From: DATFMP01 sp035266845 | GTDB taxonomy: Bacteria > SAR324 > JACQKK01 | Reading direction: 5' to 3' | Assembly (NCBI GenBank): GCA_035266845.1 | Contig: DATFMP010000079.1 | Coordinates: 25,681-89,680 of the forward strand | Length of the DNA: 64,000 nucleotides | Shown here: positions 35,225 to 44,049 of the stretch, one piece after another | Position numbering within the stretch: the stretch's first letter is position 1 | Layout of the letters: the number at the start of each line of letters is the position of its first letter | Program-made: the position numbers and the translations under genes | Notes under the pieces: generated by a model | The model's input: only the letters and a program-made list of their open reading frames with translations | The model's database searches: none | Told to the model about the DNA's origin: nothing

Positions 35225-36007
35225 TCAGGTGGCGCGCTTGTCCAGCAGGGATTCCAGGGCGGCGGGAGAGCTTACGTCGCGCACGGCGGTGCGCAGACGG
35301 GTGATCGACTGTGTGCGGATCTGGGAAGCCCGGGATTCCGTGATTCCCAGCACGGAGCCGATCTCCTTCAGGTTCAGGCCCTCGTCGTAGTACAGCGAGA
35401 GCACCAGTTGCTCCTTCTCCGGCAGTTCCCTTATGGCGTCGATAAGTCGGCGCTTCATGTCCTGCAGCGAGAGCGCCTCCAGCGGATCGCTGGTGAAGGG
35501 ATCCTCCAGCACGTCGAAGATGTCACCCTTGTCGGGCTCGTCTCCGGCCGGGGTAAGATCCTCGACCGACAGCAGGTTCACCGCGCGCGCCTTGAGCAAT
35601 AGCGCGTGATAGTCCTCCAGTGTCATGCCCAGGCGGATCGCGATCTCGTGCTCATCGGGCGCCCGGCCCAAACGCGCAGCCAGCTCCGTATGGGCCTTGG
35701 AGATGCGGTCCGCATGCTCGCGCACGGTGCGCGGCACCCAGTCCGAGGCCCGCAGGTCGTCCAGCATGGCTCCCTTGATCCGGAATTCGGCGTAGGTACG
35801 GAATTGCGCCTCACGGCCGCTGTCGTACTTTTCGATGGCGTCCAGGAGGCCGATCATGCCGGCTTGGATAAGGTCATCCCGGTCCAGGTTCTCGGGCAGG
35901 CGGGCGGCGAGCCGGTTCGCGATATGACGAACCAACGGCGCATACTCCAGCACCACCTCTTCCCTGGTCTTCCCGCGATATGCCTGTCGGGAATAGGGAT
36001 TGTTCAT
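35225..36007 (-). CDS. fliA: Flagellar RNA polymerase sigma factor (sigma-28)
   Basis: 260 residues. Region 2: YAPLVRHIANRLAARLPENL, DRDDLIQAGMIGLLDAIEKY, FRTYAEFRIKGAMLDDLR and DWVPRTVREHADRI. Region 4: LPEKEQLVLSLYYDEGLNLK followed by EIGSVLGITESRASQIRTQS. These match FliA/WhiG. It directs RNA polymerase to late flagellar and chemotaxis genes. ATG 36007 follows GGAGAAGGG. Last gene of the fliR-flhB-flhA-flhF-fleN-fliA block, 77 bases after fleN. No flgM is evident nearby. Confidence 0.93.
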   Translation of the reverse strand: MNNPYSRQAYRGKTREEVVLEYAPLVRHIANRLAARLPENLDRDDLIQAGMIGLLDAIEKYDSGREAQFRTYAEFRIKGAMLDDLRASDWVPRTVREHADRISKAHTELAARLGRAPDEHEIAIRLGMTLEDYHALLLKARAVNLLSVEDLTPAGDEPDKGDIFDVLEDPFTSDPLEALSLQDMKRRLIDAIRELPEKEQLVLSLYYDEGLNLKEIGSVLGITESRASQIRTQSITRLRTAVRDVSSPAALESLLDKRAT

Positions 36008-36084
36008 CGCCCTTCTCCGCTGCTCCGGCGGGCAGACCACGGCCTTGGCCTACCGCCTGTTCGGGACGTGCGGGCAAACCCGCA

Positions 36085-37035
36085 CTACTTCGCTTTACGC
36101 CAATGCAATAAGCGGTCCCAAAAAACGGAGCGGGGAGCGGTGGAGTCGCCAGCCGCGGAAGCGGTGGCGGGGGCCGCCGGACGGAGGCCGGGGCGGGGGG
36201 TGGCGTGGGGGCCCGGCAGGCCGCCCTGGTCGATCACGGCGGCGATGCGGGCGAGGCTGCGGGCGGCGGGGGCGCCGGGGAAGATATCCAGCAGCGCGCG
36301 CTGCTGGCGCACGGCTTTGTGCACGTGGCGATCGAAGGGCACGCTGCCCAGGTAGGTCAGCCGCGCCTGGAGGTACTGGGTACAGACGCGGTTGAGCCGG
36401 TCGTAGACGCTGCGCCCATCCTGTTCGGAATTGACGGAGTTGGCGATCAGCCCGAAGTCGCGCACGTGGTACTTGATGGAGAGCAGCTTCATCAGCGCAT
36501 AGGCGTCCGTCATGGAGGTGGGCTCCGGGCTCACCACCAGGTACACCTCATTGGCCGAGGCATTGAAGCGCATCACGTTGGACGAGATGCCCGCTCCGGT
36601 ATCGATGAACAGATAGTCCACCTCCTCGTCGATCCGGCTCAACTCGGCGAACAGGCGCGTCTGCTCCTCGAAGCTCAGCTCGGAGAGCTCGCTGATGCCC
36701 GAGCTGGAGGGCAGGATCTTGAGCCCCAGGGGACCTTGCAGCACCACGTCGCTGAGGTGCTTCTGGCCGTTCAGCACGTGCTCCAGCGTGTAGCGTGGCG
36801 TGAGGCCCAGCAGCACATCCACGTTGGCCAGGCCCATGTCCGCATCGAGCAGCAGCACGCGCCGCTGCAGGCGGCTCAGGGCCAAGCCCAGATTCAGCAC
36901 GGTGTTGGTCTTGCCCACGCCGCCCTTGCCGCTGGTCACGGCAATCACGCGCGGGGCGACGGGGAGGGGCTGGGCGGGAAGTTGCTGGCGCTTGTTGTGC
37001 TCGACGATCCGCCGCAGCGTGTTGGCTTGATCCAT
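36085..37035 (-). CDS. fleN: MinD-like flagellar number regulator FleN/FlhG
   Basis: 316-residue ParA/MinD ATPase. The N-terminal MDQANTLRRIVEHNKRQQ carries DQAxxLR, the motif by which FlhG activates the FlhF GTPase. The deviant Walker A is VTSGKGGVGKTNTVLNLGLA, then LLLDADMGLANVDVLLGL and FIDTGAGISSNVM. The final 45 residues are Pro/Ala-rich and end in VFWDRLLHWRKAK, a possible amphipathic membrane-targeting helix like that of MinD. It limits the number of polar flagella together with FlhF, which is immediately upstream (88-base gap). Confidence 0.9.
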   Translation of the reverse strand: MDQANTLRRIVEHNKRQQLPAQPLPVAPRVIAVTSGKGGVGKTNTVLNLGLALSRLQRRVLLLDADMGLANVDVLLGLTPRYTLEHVLNGQKHLSDVVLQGPLGLKILPSSSGISELSELSFEEQTRLFAELSRIDEEVDYLFIDTGAGISSNVMRFNASANEVYLVVSPEPTSMTDAYALMKLLSIKYHVRDFGLIANSVNSEQDGRSVYDRLNRVCTQYLQARLTYLGSVPFDRHVHKAVRQQRALLDIFPGAPAARSLARIAAVIDQGGLPGPHATPRPGLRPAAPATASAAGDSTAPRSVFWDRLLHWRKAK

Positions 37036-37123
37036 GGTCCCTGGATGGGATGCGCCCCGGCGCTTCCTTGCGCGGGACGGGAGTGGTGCATGGGGCGGAA
37101 CCTGCCCGCCCGCCGCGGACGCC

Positions 37124-38434
37124 CTAGCTGGCCGAAATATTCAGCACCAGATCGACCAGACGCTCCTTGGTGGCTACCTCGACGTCTTCGGGCACCTTCT
37201 GCCCCGTCGCCAGATAGCCGATCGGCATCTTGAACCGGATTGCGTGGTTGAACATGGAGCCGTAGGTGGTGCTCTCGTCCAGCTTGGTGAACAGCACCTG
37301 CCCGATCGGCAATTCCCCAAAGCGGCGCGTGATGTCCGAGAGGTCCGAATCCTTGGTGGTGGAACTCAGGGTGAGCGCAATCTCCACTCCGTCTTCACCT
37401 CCGAACAGCTTGCGCAGCTCGGACATCTGCAACTCGTCGCGCTGCGAGCGTCCGCCCGTATCAATGAAGATGGCGTCGCAGTTCGAGTGGTTCGAGATGG
37501 CTTGGCGCAGCTCGGCCTTGGTGTTCACCACGGAGATGGGAAGGCCCATGATGCGTGCGTACACCTTGAGCTGCTCCACGGCTGCGATGCGGAACGTATC
37601 CACCGTGATCAGGGCCACCTGCTTCTTGTGCTTGAGCAGTTGCTCGGAGGCCAGCTTGGCGACCGTGGTGGTCTTGCCCACACCGGTCGGGCCAATCAAG
37701 GCTACGATCCTGCGTTGATCCGCATCGGCCTTGATGCCGCCGGTGACCTTCACGATCTTCATCAGCATTCGCGCCAGGAAGATCTTCACGTAGGAGAAGT
37801 CGTCCAGCTCCTGAGGCGGAATGTTCTTGGAGGCTTCCTCGATGAGCCGCCGCGCGAACTTCTCTTCCACGCCGCTGAAAATCAGCTGCTGGTAGAGCAC
37901 CACCAGGTTCTCGTGGTAGTTGGCCTCGCGCAGACCCGCCGACTGCGCCGTCAGCGTGTTGAGGAGCTGCCGCATCTCGCCCATCTCGGAGCGGATCTGG
38001 TGCAGATCCTCCTCCTCGCGCAGGGCGCCGCGGTGCGAATCGCCCACGGCATGCAGAATCTCCTTCAAGTCCTGGATATCGTCCTGCAGGGGCGTCAGCA
38101 GCTGCCGCGTTTCCACGCGGTTTCTGGCCATGATCTGCCGCATGAAGGTATTTTCCGCCGGCTCGCTACCGGGGCGGCCCTTGATCAGACCCTGCAGCTT
38201 GCCCCACTTGGTGGAGCGGGCGAGCGGATCCGGCACGGTTCCATTGGTGTCGATGGTGCCGTCCAGATCCCGTGCAGCCGTCACTTCCAGGATGGGCTTG
38301 CCAAATAGGCCGAACTTGCTCCCGCCGCCGCGCACTTGGCGGGTTGAGAGAATGATGGCGTCCGAGCCGAGCTCCTGCTTGACCTTCTGCAGGGCCTCCT
38401 GCATGTCCGCTCCGCGGTAGCGTTTGATCTGCAT
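37124..38434 (-). CDS. flhF: Flagellar biosynthesis SRP-family GTPase
   Basis: 436 residues. The N-terminal B domain begins MQIKRYRGADMQEALQKVKQ, then IILSTRQVRGGG. The NG GTPase domain has ALIGPTGVGKTTTVAKLASE (G1), LITVDTFRIAAVEQLKVYA (G2), FIDTGGRSQRDELQM (G3) and TKLDESTTYGSMFNHAI (G4/G5). It places the first flagellar components at the cell pole and is activated by the DQAxxLR helix of FleN encoded next. A 53-base gap separates it from flhA and includes AAGGAAGGG before the ATG. Confidence 0.92.
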   Translation of the reverse strand: MQIKRYRGADMQEALQKVKQELGSDAIILSTRQVRGGGSKFGLFGKPILEVTAARDLDGTIDTNGTVPDPLARSTKWGKLQGLIKGRPGSEPAENTFMRQIMARNRVETRQLLTPLQDDIQDLKEILHAVGDSHRGALREEEDLHQIRSEMGEMRQLLNTLTAQSAGLREANYHENLVVLYQQLIFSGVEEKFARRLIEEASKNIPPQELDDFSYVKIFLARMLMKIVKVTGGIKADADQRRIVALIGPTGVGKTTTVAKLASEQLLKHKKQVALITVDTFRIAAVEQLKVYARIMGLPISVVNTKAELRQAISNHSNCDAIFIDTGGRSQRDELQMSELRKLFGGEDGVEIALTLSSTTKDSDLSDITRRFGELPIGQVLFTKLDESTTYGSMFNHAIRFKMPIGYLATGQKVPEDVEVATKERLVDLVLNISAS

Positions 38435-38487
38435 CCCTTCCTTTTTTGTCCTAGTGGCAGTGCCGCATCCATGCGGCCCACCGGGAG

Positions 38488-40578
38488 TTAGCCGACGATC
38501 CCGAGCGACTCGATCCGCACATCGTTCGAGATCTCATTGTGCGAGAGCACCACCAGGTTGGGGATGAAGCGCTCGGTGAGCTTCTTCACGTGCGGCCGAA
38601 TCAGCGGCGAGCAAAGGAGGACCGGCTGGTAGTTGGCCACCGCGAAGTGCTCCAGCTCGCCCTCGATGTGCTGGATGATGGACTGTGCCGCCTCCGGATC
38701 GATGCCCAGGAAGGTGCCCTGCGGGGTGGTCTGCAGGGAGGATGCGAGCTGATCCTCCACTTGCTGCGACAGGGCGATGAGCGGCAGGGTGCCATCCTGG
38801 GTCTGGTACTGGCGCGTGATGATGCGCGCCATGTTTTGGCGGACGTACTCGGTCAGCAGGTCTGGATCCTTGGTGACCTGACCCATGTCCGCCAGAGTCT
38901 CGAGCACGGTGTGCAGGTCGCGGATGGATACCCGCTCGCGCAGCAGGTTTTGCATGACCTTCTGCACGACCCCCAGCGGGAGGATCTGCGGGATGAGCTC
39001 CTCCACCACCTTGGGCTCGTTCTTGGCGAAGTTGTCCAGCAGGCGCTGGGTCTCCTGGCGGCCCAGGAACTCCGGTGCGTGTCGCTTCACCACCTCAATC
39101 AGGTGCGTGGAGAGCACCGTGGGCAGGTCCACCACCGTATACCCGGCCAACTGCGCGCGCTCCTGATCCTCCGGGCCGATCCACAGGGCCGGCAATCCGA
39201 AGGCGGGCTCGATGGTGTCGATGCCCGTAATCTCCTCCTCCACGTCGCCCGTCTTCATGGCCAGCAGGTGATCCATCATCACCTCGCCGCGACCCACCTC
39301 CACGCCGTTGATGATGATGGAATAGGCGCCTGGTGCGAGCTCCAGGTTGTCCTTGATGTGGATTGGCGGCACGATGAAGCCGCTCTCCATGGCCACCTGC
39401 CGGCGGATAGACTTGATCCGCTCCAGCAATTCGCCGTCCTGCTCCGCATCCACCAGCGGAATCAGCCCGTAGCCCAATTCCAGCCCGAGCCGGTCGATGG
39501 GCAGCAGCCCTTCGATATCCTCCGGCGATTCCTCCGCCTCGCGCGCGGCCTCGGCCAGGGCTATCTGGTCCTCAACCTGCTGTGTGCGCTCGCGGCTGCG
39601 GTACATGGCCCAGGCCAGCGAGCCGGCCGCTATCGCTACCACCATCAGCGGGAAGGTGGGCATGCCGGGAATGAGCGAGAAGCCGAAGATCACCGCCGAG
39701 GCGATGACGAGGGCCCGGGAGTTGCCCAGGAGCTGCTTCTTCAGGTTCTCGCTGAGCGCCTCGTCCACCGAGGCCTTGGTGACCGCGATACCGGCCGCGA
39801 CGGAGACCACCAGAGCGGGGATCTGGGAGACCAGACCGTCGCCCACCGTCAACACGGTGTAGGTGTTGAGCGCCGTGGAGATGTCCATCCCGAACTGGAA
39901 CACCCCGATGACGAGGCCGCCCACAATGTTCACGCCGGTGATGATCAGGCCGGCGATGGCGTCGCCACGGACGAACTTGCTGGCGCCGTCCATGGAGCCG
40001 TAGAAGTCTGCCTCCTGCTGGATGCGGGCCCGGCGCGTCTTGGCTTCGCGGTCGTCGATGATGCCGGCGTTGAGGTCGGCATCGATGGCCATCTGCTTGC
40101 CGGGCATGGCGTCCAGGGTGAACCGTGCCGCCACCTCCGCGATGCGTCCAGCGCCCTTCGTGATGACCACGAAGTTGATGATCACCAGGATCAGGAAGAT
40201 GATAATGCCGACCGCGTAGTTGCCCCCCACCACGAAACTGCCGAACGCCCGGATCACTGCACCCGCCGCGCCCAGGCCTTCATTGCCGTTGGCCAGGATC
40301 AGGCGCGTGGAGGCCACGTTCAGCGAGAGCCGGAACAGCGTGGAGATCAGCAGAACGGTGGGAAACGCGGAAAAGTCCAGGGGGTGCAGGGTGAACAGCG
40401 AGACGAACAGAATCAGGATCGAGACGGCGATGCTTACGGATAGCAATATGTCCAGTAGCACCGGCAGGAGCGGCAGCACCAGCACCATGATGATGCTGAT
40501 GACGCCGATCGCCAACACGAAGTCCGTGTTGCGCGAGGCGCGCATCAGGACGGGTGCACCAGACGTCTGGGTGGCCAT
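38488..40578 (-). CDS. flhA: Flagellar export apparatus protein FlhA
   Basis: 696 residues. Eight membrane helices in the first about 320 residues, including VLAIGVISIIMVLVLPLLPV, the SLNVASTRLILANGNEG loop and the FHIPEP-like cytoplasmic loop AARFTLDAMPGKQMAIDADL, the conserved proton-energised export region. The C-terminal cytoplasmic domain forms the substrate docking ring (QVVKRHAPEFLGRQETQRLL-type region). Part of the flagellar type III export gate, and cotranscribed with flhB upstream and flhF downstream. Confidence 0.95.
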   Translation of the reverse strand: MATQTSGAPVLMRASRNTDFVLAIGVISIIMVLVLPLLPVLLDILLSVSIAVSILILFVSLFTLHPLDFSAFPTVLLISTLFRLSLNVASTRLILANGNEGLGAAGAVIRAFGSFVVGGNYAVGIIIFLILVIINFVVITKGAGRIAEVAARFTLDAMPGKQMAIDADLNAGIIDDREAKTRRARIQQEADFYGSMDGASKFVRGDAIAGLIITGVNIVGGLVIGVFQFGMDISTALNTYTVLTVGDGLVSQIPALVVSVAAGIAVTKASVDEALSENLKKQLLGNSRALVIASAVIFGFSLIPGMPTFPLMVVAIAAGSLAWAMYRSRERTQQVEDQIALAEAAREAEESPEDIEGLLPIDRLGLELGYGLIPLVDAEQDGELLERIKSIRRQVAMESGFIVPPIHIKDNLELAPGAYSIIINGVEVGRGEVMMDHLLAMKTGDVEEEITGIDTIEPAFGLPALWIGPEDQERAQLAGYTVVDLPTVLSTHLIEVVKRHAPEFLGRQETQRLLDNFAKNEPKVVEELIPQILPLGVVQKVMQNLLRERVSIRDLHTVLETLADMGQVTKDPDLLTEYVRQNMARIITRQYQTQDGTLPLIALSQQVEDQLASSLQTTPQGTFLGIDPEAAQSIIQHIEGELEHFAVANYQPVLLCSPLIRPHVKKLTERFIPNLVVLSHNEISNDVRIESLGIVG

Positions 40579-40694
40579 GGACGATCCGTCGAGTCCGGTT
40601 CGTTCGGTTCAGTTGGTGCGCTCGATGTTCCCAGCGCACTCGTCAGTTAAATACCGCATTCCGGGCAGCAGAAAAACCGTCTCCTCGCCGCGGG

Positions 40695-41771
40695 CTAGCT
40701 TGCGGGTGTCGCAGTCCCGCTCTTGAGACGATAGACGTAGGCGAGTATTTCCGCCACGGTGCGGAAGAACTGTTCGGGCACCTCCTCCCCGATTTCCACG
40801 CGGTTGTAGATTTCGCGGGCCACCAGTGGGTTCTCCACGATGGGCACATCGTTCTCCCGCGCGATGGCCTTGATGCGTTCGGCCATGAAGTCCGCGCCCT
40901 TGGCGGTCACCTTGGGGGCGCTCATCACCTCGCGGTCGTATTCCAGCGCGATAGCGAAGTGGGTCGGGTTCGTGACGACCACGTCCGCCTTGGGCACATT
41001 CTGCATCATCCGCGCGCGGGAAAGCTCGCGTTGAATTTGGCGCACGCGGGAGCGCAACTGCGGGTCGCCCTCGGTCTGCTTCAGCTCTTCCTTGAGCTCC
41101 TGTTTGGTCATCTTTAGCTGCTGCTCATACTGCCAACGCTGGAAGAGATAATCGAAGACGGCCAGGATCGCCAGGGCCACCGCCACGCGGCCGAAGAGCT
41201 TGGCCAGCAGACCGAAGTTGAATGCCAGGATGCCCGGTAGCGACACCTTGGACAAGGACATCAACGGCTCGATCTCGCCGTTGAGCGAAACCCAGGTGAT
41301 GTAGCCGATGACCCCCATCTTGAACAGCCCTTTCATCAGCTCGGCCAAGCCGTTGGCCGAGAAAATGCGCTTCAGGCCGGACAACGGGTTAATCCGGCTT
41401 GCCTGGAAGTTGAACGGGTTTACCTGGATCCCCACCTGTACCAGTGTGGAGGCGATGGACACGGCAAACAGCACGGCAAACAGGCCCAGCAGCATCAGTG
41501 CGATAACCCACAGTCCCTCGCGAAGCTGGGCGTCCAGCACGGAAATGGTGAGATCCTGGGGAAGTTGCAGCTTCTGAAACGAGTGTACCCAGTAGGCCTC
41601 CATCTGCAGCAGGCCCGTGCGGCCCAGCACGATGAAGTACAGCAGGCCCGAGCCGAGCAGTGCCGCCGAGGCGACTTCGCGACTGAGCGCAACCTGACCC
41701 TCCTTGCGCGCATCCTCGCGCTTCTTCTGAGTCGGAGCCTCTGTGCGTTCCTGGGCGCTGGCTTCAGCCAT
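40695..41771 (-). CDS. flhB: Flagellar export apparatus switch protein FlhB
   Basis: 358 residues. It opens with ERTEAPTQKKREDARKEGQV, the standard FlhB start, followed by four membrane helices and a cytoplasmic domain with the autocleavage site N268-P269-T270-H271 (TNPTHFAIALEYDR). Phe272 replaces the more usual Tyr. The C-terminus VPEQFFRTVAEILAYVYRLK is also typical. Self-cleavage at Asn-Pro switches export from rod/hook to filament proteins. Its start overlaps the fliR stop by 8 bases. Confidence 0.95.
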   Translation of the reverse strand: MAEASAQERTEAPTQKKREDARKEGQVALSREVASAALLGSGLLYFIVLGRTGLLQMEAYWVHSFQKLQLPQDLTISVLDAQLREGLWVIALMLLGLFAVLFAVSIASTLVQVGIQVNPFNFQASRINPLSGLKRIFSANGLAELMKGLFKMGVIGYITWVSLNGEIEPLMSLSKVSLPGILAFNFGLLAKLFGRVAVALAILAVFDYLFQRWQYEQQLKMTKQELKEELKQTEGDPQLRSRVRQIQRELSRARMMQNVPKADVVVTNPTHFAIALEYDREVMSAPKVTAKGADFMAERIKAIARENDVPIVENPLVAREIYNRVEIGEEVPEQFFRTVAEILAYVYRLKSGTATPAS

Positions 41772-42543
41772 GGCTCAATCCCGTGAGCAACAGAGTTTCA
41801 AGCTGGCTTATCAGGGCGTGTACCGCCTCGATGAAGAACGGGAAGCCGAGCGCCAGCAGCAGCAGCCCCAGCGCGATGGTGAAGGGGAAACCAACGACGA
41901 ACACGTTCACCTGGGGCACGGAGCGGGCGATCAGGCCGATGCTGAAGTTGGCCGCCAGCATGGCCACGATCAGCGGCGCACCCACCTGCAACCCGACCAC
42001 GAAAACCTTGGCCGCCAGATCCATCAGGAAGTGGAAGAGGGGCTCGGTGAGGCGCAGGCCGCCCGGCTTGATGAGGCGGTAGCTCATCACCAGGGCGCGG
42101 ATCAGGATCAGGTGACCGTTCAGGATCACGAACAGCAGCATCGTGAAATTCAGCTGGATCTGCCCGATCAAAGGCACCTGGGTATCGGAGGACGGATCGA
42201 AGACGTTGGCGATACCGATGCCCATCTGAAAGCCGATCACCTCTCCCGCCATCGCGATGCCCGTGAACAGCAGGCGCGCGGAGAACCCGATCAGCAGGCC
42301 CACGCCCACCTCGCTGATCGTGATCAGCACCACGCTCACGATGTTGGGGTCCGAGCCCACTTGGGGCGCGGCGACGATCGGGTAGAAGATCAGGGAAAGA
42401 ATGAAGGCGAAGCCGGCCTTCACCTGCACCGGGATAGTCCGATCCCCCAGTACGGGCGCGGAGACGATCAGCCCGGAAATGCGACCCAGAATAATAACGA
42501 AGCCCAGGAACTGGGCAGGCTCGAAGGCGAGCAGGTTCGGCAT
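41764..42543 (-). CDS. fliR: Flagellar export apparatus protein FliR
   Basis: 259 residues and about six membrane helices: AQFLGFVIILGRISGLIVSA, KAGFAFILSLIFYPIV, ISEVGVGLLIGFSARLLFTG, FQMGIGIANVFDPSSDTQVP with the conserved DPxxxxQ, and the C-terminal FVVGFPFTIALGLLLLALGF. Part of the inner-membrane export gate with FliP and FliQ, neither of which is next to it here. ATG 42543 and ATG 42546 are adjacent; GAGG spacing favours 42543. First gene of the flagellar block. Confidence 0.92.
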   Translation of the reverse strand: MPNLLAFEPAQFLGFVIILGRISGLIVSAPVLGDRTIPVQVKAGFAFILSLIFYPIVAAPQVGSDPNIVSVVLITISEVGVGLLIGFSARLLFTGIAMAGEVIGFQMGIGIANVFDPSSDTQVPLIGQIQLNFTMLLFVILNGHLILIRALVMSYRLIKPGGLRLTEPLFHFLMDLAAKVFVVGLQVGAPLIVAMLAANFSIGLIARSVPQVNVFVVGFPFTIALGLLLLALGFPFFIEAVHALISQLETLLLTGLSHG

Positions 42544-42969
42544 CATTGCCTCGGCCCAGGGGGAACATCCATTCTCCCGTCCCGCAAGCAGTGCGCGGGG
42601 CATGTCACTGATTTCATGATCTTATAGCAGCAGTGGGATCAGCGTTTCAAGTCATTTCTTCACCGGCGGGAATTTACATTGGATGCCGCCCTAGTCGGAA
42701 TCCAAATCCTTAACGCCTTGACGGCCGGAAGGCGCCCCGTGCATCGGGGATCACCCGCTGGATCAATGCGTTGCAACGAGTCGGAACGCGGATGGTTGAA
42801 GCTATGCGCGATGGGTAGAGGGGCTCGGGCCGCTACGTGCCCTGGTCTCCCCTCCGGATGCCGACGACGGATGCGCGCTGCCAAGCGCAGGCACCAATCC
42901 CCCCCGGGGGCCCGAAGGCGCGCGGCGGAACCTCCCCGCCGGCGGCGGGCGTGCCGTACAGGGTGTCTG
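42544..42969. other. Intergenic region between fliR and the S24 repressor
   Basis: 426 bases with no convincing gene; the short frames here begin at TTG or are Arg/Pro-rich shadows. Both flanking genes are on the minus strand, so it holds the fliR promoter (listed) and the end of the repressor transcript. Confidence 0.6.
42621..42650 (-). promoter_or_regulatory. Candidate sigma70 promoter for the fliR-fliA operon
   Basis: On the minus strand TTGAAA (42645-42650) and TATAAG (42621-42626) are separated by 18 bases, giving a start near 42613 and a leader of about 70 bases before fliR. I found no sigma54 (TGGCAC-N5-TTGC) or sigma28 element in the same stretch, although sigma54 control is usual for this gene class in polarly flagellated bacteria. 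Confidence 0.45.
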
Positions 42970-43626
42970 CTAGAGCTTGATGCGGATCTCTGACACGCGC
43001 ATCAGCGTCACGGGCTCGCCCGGCTCCACCAGGAGGGGCTCGAAGGCCGGGTTCATGGGCTGCAGGATCGTCGTGCCATCGGCCTTGCGATAGAGCGTCT
43101 TCACCGTGAACTCCTCGTTCCCACGGCGCGCGAGCACGATCTGGCCGTTGTGCACGGGGGCGGAGGGCAAAACCAGCAGCATCGCTCCGGGCGGGATATT
43201 TCCGCCGATCATGCTCTCGCCCTCGGCAACAACGAAGAACGCGTCAGGATCACGCAGTTCCACGGGCTCGTACTGGTCCGGCTCGACCGCATACGATTCG
43301 AGCCAGGCGCCACAGGCGGCCTTGCCCAGCACAGGCGCCATGCGCGAGGCGGCGTCGCTGCCGGGTTTGGGAACCGGGTGTCTGGAGAACAGGTGCTCCA
43401 TGCCCCCCGGGGCCTTCTGGCGATACGCCGTGCGGATCAGTTCCTCGGCATCCATGCCCAGGCGCTCCGCATAGAGCAGCAGCGTCTTGTCTTTGGGAAT
43501 ATGGCCGCTGGAGATAACCTTGCGCAGCAACTCGTACGGCAGGTCGTAGTCGCGCGCGCACTCCTTGATGTCACCGTATCCCAGCGCCTCGATGCGCTGC
43601 TTCAAAAGGCTAGCGATGGTGGCCAT
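42970..43626 (-). CDS. S24-family (LexA/CI-like) repressor with helix-turn-helix
   Basis: 218 residues. The N-terminal DNA-binding part IKECARDYDLPYELLRKVIS has a helix-turn-helix-like pattern. The C-terminal S24 peptidase domain has the predicted self-cleavage site Cys105-Gly106 (GKAACGAW), nucleophile Ser138 in VAEGESMIGGNIPPGAML and general base Lys176 in FTVKTLYRK. Proteins of this type are inactivated by RecA-stimulated or damage-linked self-cleavage. The usual scissile bond is Ala-Gly; Cys-Gly occurs in some phage-type repressors. No phage genes are nearby. It is divergent from the hydrogenase-like cluster with 423 bases between, so that cluster is a possible target. Confidence 0.8.
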   Translation of the reverse strand: MATIASLLKQRIEALGYGDIKECARDYDLPYELLRKVISSGHIPKDKTLLLYAERLGMDAEELIRTAYRQKAPGGMEHLFSRHPVPKPGSDAASRMAPVLGKAACGAWLESYAVEPDQYEPVELRDPDAFFVVAEGESMIGGNIPPGAMLLVLPSAPVHNGQIVLARRGNEEFTVKTLYRKADGTTILQPMNPAFEPLLVEPGEPVTLMRVSEIRIKL

Positions 43627-44049
43627 TTGGTGCCATGCTTGCGGTTAACAATTGCGCCCGGACGGGCATCGTCCCTGATGCGGCGCTTCGGGCACACGGG
43701 CTGCAAAGAAACGCCAGGGCAGCGGCTAGCGGGTTTGCACAGTCGGGGTAGGCGCGCTCCCTGCGCCGGGCTGCGAACCTCCCTGGCGACCACCGCGACG
43801 GCCACTCGATGAGAGTTCCGTGTGCCACTTCAAGTTGATCCTGAGCGTGACCACGGACGCGAAACAGCCGCTGCTCTGGCGAGATCGATCTTGCCCAGTG
43901 TGGTCTCGTTCCGGTGGGCTCTGCCGACCCTGCACTTCAGGTAACACAAACAAAAATTGGTTGGCAAGGAAAAATCTTACCTTCCACCGATCGCTATTGC
44001 ACTGGCCTCGCGGGTTTGGTAGTCCGCGAGGGAATTGTCATCGTCAGGG
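43627..44049. other. Divergent regulatory region between the S24 repressor and the hydrogenase-like operon
   Basis: 423 bases with no supported gene. The part near the hydrogenase-like genes is unusually AT-rich for this window (around 43945-43985, CACAAACAAAAATTGG and GGAAAAATCTTACC), as expected of a promoter, but I could not pick a convincing -35/-10 pair. A perfect inverted repeat at 44006-44031 is listed separately. Confidence 0.5.
44006..44031. promoter_or_regulatory. Inverted repeat upstream of the hydrogenase-like operon
   Basis: CCTCGCGG (44006-44013), 10-base loop, CCGCGAGG (44024-44031): a perfect 8-base palindrome ending 18 bases before the small-subunit ATG. It could be an operator for a dimeric repressor or an mRNA hairpin next to the ribosome site (GAGGGA lies partly inside its right arm). 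Function untested. Confidence 0.45.

Noticed and set aside
38539..40443. 634-codon plus-strand frame opposite flhA
   Set aside because: Antisense shadow; flhA is unambiguous.
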